This document shows positions 6,265 to 10,479 of a DNA stretch of 10,479 bases, one piece after another. Location: positions 1 through 10,479 of the forward strand of contig CANQSG010000058.1 of NCBI GenBank assembly GCA_947626485.1, written 5' to 3'. Numbering within the stretch: the first letter of the stretch is position 1; every line of letters begins with the position of its first letter. The DNA comes from an uncultured Clostridia bacterium. GTDB lineage: Bacteria; Bacillota; Clostridia; Oscillospirales; Acutalibacteraceae. The position numbers and the translations under genes were made by a program. The notes under the pieces were generated by a model. The model worked only from the letters and a program-made list of their open reading frames with translations, ran no database searches and was not told the DNA's origin.

Positions 6265-7887
6265 ATGGACAGCAAAACGGCTGCGAAGCTGCTGAAGGAC
6301 AACCTGCCGGCGATTTACGGTTTTGCGGTGCGAAACCTTTACGACTACGCCGACGCGGAAGACCTTGCGCAGGAGATCGTCTGCGAGGTGCTCGAATCGG
6401 TCGGGGACCTCGACGACGACCGCGCGTTTTGGGGCTATGTCTGGGCGACCGCCAAAAACACGCTTCGCGTCTATCTGCGCCGCAAAGCGCAGATAGCCCG
6501 GTCGGAGCAAGCCGCACAGCAGGCGTTTTACCGCGAGACCATCCTCCCCTCGCCCGAGGAGGACGTTGCGGAACGGTCGCAAAAAGCCGAGGAAATCCAT
6601 CGCATTCGCCGGGAACTCTCGCTGCTGTCCCGGACGCGACGCGAGGTGTCGGTGCGGTATTATATCCATCATAAAACCTGCTCGGAAATTTCGGAAGAAC
6701 TCAAAATAAGCGTCGAAGCGGTGAAATATCACCTTTTTAAGGCGCGGGCAAAGATGAAAGAGGGTTATTTTATGGAAAGAGAGCTCGGGAGAAGGAGCTA
6801 CGATCCCGGCAGGTTTTCAATCGATTTCTGGGGCGACAGGAACTGCTACGGCGATTTCTTTGATCGCAAAATTCGCGGGGCGATCGTTTTGTCGGCTTAC
6901 GATGCGCCGATGAGCGCGCAGGAGCTTTCGGTCGAGCTCGGGGTCGCGATGCCCTATTTGGAGGACGAGATCGAAGCGCTTCTGGCGGCGGGCGTTCTGA
7001 AAAAAATCGGGGCGAAATTTCAGACGAATCTCGTGATATTGACCGCCGAATACGAAAAGGAAGCCGACAAAAAGCTGACGGAATTGATCTCCGGCAGGGC
7101 GATGGGGCTTTTCGAAGAGCTGAAAAAAACGCTCCCGGACGCAAAAAAGCTCGATTTTACCGGCCGGAATTACGACGACAACAGGCTTTTATTTCTACTG
7201 TTAAACATCGCCGCCGAAAACGGGTTTTTCTATGCGGAAAAGAAATCGCCCTACGGCGTACCGCAGCCCTTGAAGCTGGGCGGCCGCGGCTGGATTTACG
7301 GACACGACAACGGCTGCGACAACAGCAGATTTCACGGCGTCACCCTTCACACCGCGCTTCCGGAAGCCGGAACCCCTGCGACCCGCGCCTGGTTTTCGGT
7401 GGAGAATTACCGGGCGATTGCAAAATGCCAGCTTTGGTCGCACCGCAATTTCAGCGAGAAAACAAGTCTGATGCTTGCGGCAATCGAAGAAAAACGGGCA
7501 GACGGCCTCAGCGAGAGCGAGCAGGAGCAGCTCGGAGATCTCATCGACGGCGGTTTTCTTTCGGTCAGCGCCGGCAGGCTGCAGGCGAAATTTCCGGTGT
7601 TTTCCGAAGAGGCGTACCGAGAGCTGACCGAAAATCTTCTTCGTCCCGTCATTGAGCAGGTCGGCGACCTGATGATCGAAGCCTCGGACGTCTGCGAGAA
7701 GCTGCTGAAAAGCCGCGCCCCGGCAAGCGTGCGCGACCAATGCGGCGCGATCGCGAAAATCAAACACCGTTTCGAAGTCGGAGCCATGCTGCTGGAAACG
7801 TATTTAGACGCCGGCGCGCTGCGCCTTCCGGCAGGCAAAGTCCCGCTCTGCACGTTTGGGGTAAAAGAGAACGGGGCGGCGAGCTAA
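6265..7887 (+). CDS. ECF-like sigma factor fused to a long C-terminal domain of unknown function
   Basis: A 540-residue protein whose first ~168 residues are a sigma-70-family factor: region 2 (about 10-75; YADAEDLAQEIVCEVLES, then FWGYVWATAKNTLRVYLRRK) and region 4 (about 108-165; LSLLSRTRREVSVRYYIHH, then the helix-turn-helix CSEISEELKISVEAVKYHL). ECF sigma factors normally stop here at 160-200 residues. This one continues for about 370 more, starting with a winged-helix-like segment (202-260; SAQELSVELGVAMPYLEDEI, then ALLAAGVLKK) and then a mixed alpha/beta region without transmembrane segments. A His/Cys cluster (H347, C351, H357, H362) could bind metal. Start ATG 6265 has AAAGGAG 7 bases upstream. 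It follows the permease by 104 bases on the same strand. Base composition is visibly less GC-rich than the transporter genes. Promoters it controls and the role of the extension are unknown; no anti-sigma gene is adjacent, so the extension may replace one. Confidence 0.85.
   Translation: MDSKTAAKLLKDNLPAIYGFAVRNLYDYADAEDLAQEIVCEVLESVGDLDDDRAFWGYVWATAKNTLRVYLRRKAQIARSEQAAQQAFYRETILPSPEEDVAERSQKAEEIHRIRRELSLLSRTRREVSVRYYIHHKTCSEISEELKISVEAVKYHLFKARAKMKEGYFMERELGRRSYDPGRFSIDFWGDRNCYGDFFDRKIRGAIVLSAYDAPMSAQELSVELGVAMPYLEDEIEALLAAGVLKKIGAKFQTNLVILTAEYEKEADKKLTELISGRAMGLFEELKKTLPDAKKLDFTGRNYDDNRLLFLLLNIAAENGFFYAEKKSPYGVPQPLKLGGRGWIYGHDNGCDNSRFHGVTLHTALPEAGTPATRAWFSVENYRAIAKCQLWSHRNFSEKTSLMLAAIEEKRADGLSESEQEQLGDLIDGGFLSVSAGRLQAKFPVFSEEAYRELTENLLRPVIEQVGDLMIEASDVCEKLLKSRAPASVRDQCGAIAKIKHRFEVGAMLLETYLDAGALRLPAGKVPLCTFGVKENGAAS
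6757..6774 (+). promoter_or_regulatory. Candidate internal translation start at the sigma/extension junction
   Basis: AAAGAGGG (6757-6764) lies 7 bases before an in-frame ATG (6772, M170), immediately after the end of sigma region 4. Use of this start would yield the 371-residue C-terminal part alone. The site is seen; its use is inference. Confidence 0.4.
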
Positions 7888-7929
7888 GCAGGCATAACGA
7901 AAAACCGCAAAAATTTAAATTCGCAGCAT

Positions 7930-7973
7930 AAAAATACGGTACAGCGCTCTTTTCGGCTCTGTACCGTATTTTC
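7930..7973. terminator. Strong bidirectional rho-independent terminator
   Basis: AAAATACGGTACAG (7931-7944) and CTGTACCGTATTTT (7959-7972) form a perfect 14-base-pair stem with a 14-base loop. The T-run ends the plus-strand stem and an A-run opens it, giving a T-run on the minus strand as well. It lies between the convergent sigma gene (ends 7887) and ftsH (ends 8030), so it should stop both. Confidence 0.88.
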
Positions 7974-7996
7974 TGCCTCATGATTTTCTTGTCCGG

Positions 7997-8024
7997 CGTT
8001 CTCAAAGAGGAACGTTGTTTTTTT
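7997..8024 (+). terminator. Possible second plus-strand terminator
   Basis: CGTTC (7997-8001) and GAACG (8010-8014) can pair around TCAAAGAG, followed closely by seven T (8018-8024). The stem is short, so it may only back up the stronger hairpin at 7930-7973 and protect ftsH from antisense transcription. Confidence 0.3.
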
Positions 8025-8029
8025 GAAAT

Positions 8030-9946
<1,917 letters not shown>

Positions 9947-9976
9947 GGCGCAGCGCCCCTTTCATGAAATGCGAGG

Positions 9977-10479
9977 TTATTCAGCGTAAACTTTGCGATC
10001 CAAAATGCCGAGATACGGCAGATTGCGGTATTCTTCGTTGTAATCGAGGCCGTATCCGACCACGAAATCGTCCGGGATTTCGCACCCGACGTAATCGGCG
10101 CGAATGTCGGCGGTGCGGCGCTCGGGCTTGTCGAGGAAGGTGCAGATGCGGATGCTCTTGGGGTTTCTGCCGGACAGCATCTTTTTGAGGTAGGCGAGGG
10201 TGTTGCCCGAATCGAGAATGTCCTCGACGAGCAGCAGATCGTACCCCGCGAGGTTGATGTCGAGATCCTTGACGATCTTGACGACGCCGCTGCTCTTCGT
10301 GCCCGCCCCGTAGGACGAGACCGACAGAAAGTCGATCTTGCAGGGGATCGTGACGGCGCGCATCAGGTCTGCCATAAAGATCACGGAGCCCTTCAGCACG
10401 CTGACGAGCATTAAATTTTTCCCGGCGTAATCCGCGGAAATTTGCTTGCCGAGGCGGGCGAGGATCGCGGCGATCTCCT
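9977..10479 (-). CDS. hpt: Hypoxanthine phosphoribosyltransferase (5' end cut by right edge)
   Basis: This enzyme makes IMP or GMP from hypoxanthine or guanine and phosphoribosyl diphosphate in purine salvage. The frame is open to the right edge: 166 codons are visible, beginning EIAAILARLGKQISADYAGKN, so about 15 N-terminal residues are missing compared with the usual ~180. Landmarks are the LVSVLKGS loop, the SYGAGTKSSG flexible-loop segment, the PRPP-binding LLLVEDILDSGNT with its paired acidic residues, the KPERR segment and the C-terminal DDFVVGYGLDYNEEYRNLPYLG. An ATG at 10411 is internal and not the true start, because family-typical sequence continues upstream of it. The TAA at 9979-9977 is followed 30 bases later by ftsH, the same pairing as hprT-ftsH in Bacillus subtilis. 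Confidence 0.95.
   Translation of the reverse strand, partial: EIAAILARLGKQISADYAGKNLMLVSVLKGSVIFMADLMRAVTIPCKIDFLSVSSYGAGTKSSGVVKIVKDLDINLAGYDLLLVEDILDSGNTLAYLKKMLSGRNPKSIRICTFLDKPERRTADIRADYVGCEIPDDFVVGYGLDYNEEYRNLPYLGILDRKVYAE

Noticed and set aside
4310..6517. Very long minus-strand open frame (735 codons) opposite the permease gene
   Set aside because: Its translation is rich in Arg, Gln and Glu with no recognisable domain, while the plus strand encodes a clear BceB-type permease. GC-rich DNA readily leaves such antisense frames open.
6183..6674. Possible small protein starting MKKSFFKTL before the sigma gene
   Set aside because: There is no ribosome site before the ATG, the frame runs on into low-complexity Arg-rich sequence inside the sigma gene, and its start lies within the inverted repeat.

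Overview
The window looks like chromosomal DNA from a GC-rich member of the Clostridia/Bacillota, possibly an Oscillospirales- or Christensenellales-like gut anaerobe. Four things point that way: the hpt-ftsH pair, the YerC-type TrpR-like regulator, the BceRSAB-type antimicrobial-peptide module, and A/G-rich Shine-Dalgarno sites serving several TTG or GTG starts. Lineage is inferred; there is no rRNA or other marker gene here.

Layout. (1) Positions 1-1366, minus strand: a three-gene unit running leftwards, made of a YerC/YecD-family TrpR-like regulator, a class I SAM-dependent methyltransferase (ATGA overlap) and the N-terminal part of hslO (Hsp33), which runs off the left edge. Its promoter is at 1400-1428. 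(2) Positions 1367-1540: divergent intergenic region with two sigma-A-like promoters facing outward. (3) Positions 1541-6160, plus strand: an OmpR-type response regulator, an intramembrane-sensing histidine kinase, an MacB/BceA-type ABC ATPase and a 10-helix BceB/FtsX-type permease, i.e. a complete BceRSAB-like detoxification module. A perfect 8-bp inverted repeat at 3225-3246 matches the BceR-box pattern and lies just upstream of the transporter genes. (4) Positions 6161-6264: a gap with an AT-rich inverted repeat and a 10-bp palindrome. (5) Positions 6265-7887, plus strand: an ECF-like sigma factor fused to a roughly 370-residue C-terminal extension of unknown function that begins with a winged-helix-like segment; a good internal ribosome site lies exactly at the junction. 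(6) Positions 7888-8029: a strong bidirectional terminator between convergent genes. (7) Positions 8030-10479, minus strand: ftsH, preceded by hpt, which is cut by the right edge.

How the parts may work together. The kinase, regulator and transporter should form the usual flux-sensing loop: the transporter senses a peptide antibiotic, the kinase phosphorylates the regulator, and the regulator activates the transporter promoter through the 3225-3246 operator. The sigma-factor fusion directly downstream, in the same orientation, is the least explained element and the best candidate for new biology; a link to the same envelope stress is inferred from position only. In Bacillus subtilis, hpt (hprT), ftsH and hslO lie close together in that order. 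Here they keep order and strand but are separated by about 7.7 kb holding the antiparallel resistance/sigma block and the yerC-methyltransferase pair.

Several true starts differ from the longest open frame: the response regulator, kinase and ftsH are called from TTG, yerC from GTG, and the ATPase from the second of two ATG codons.
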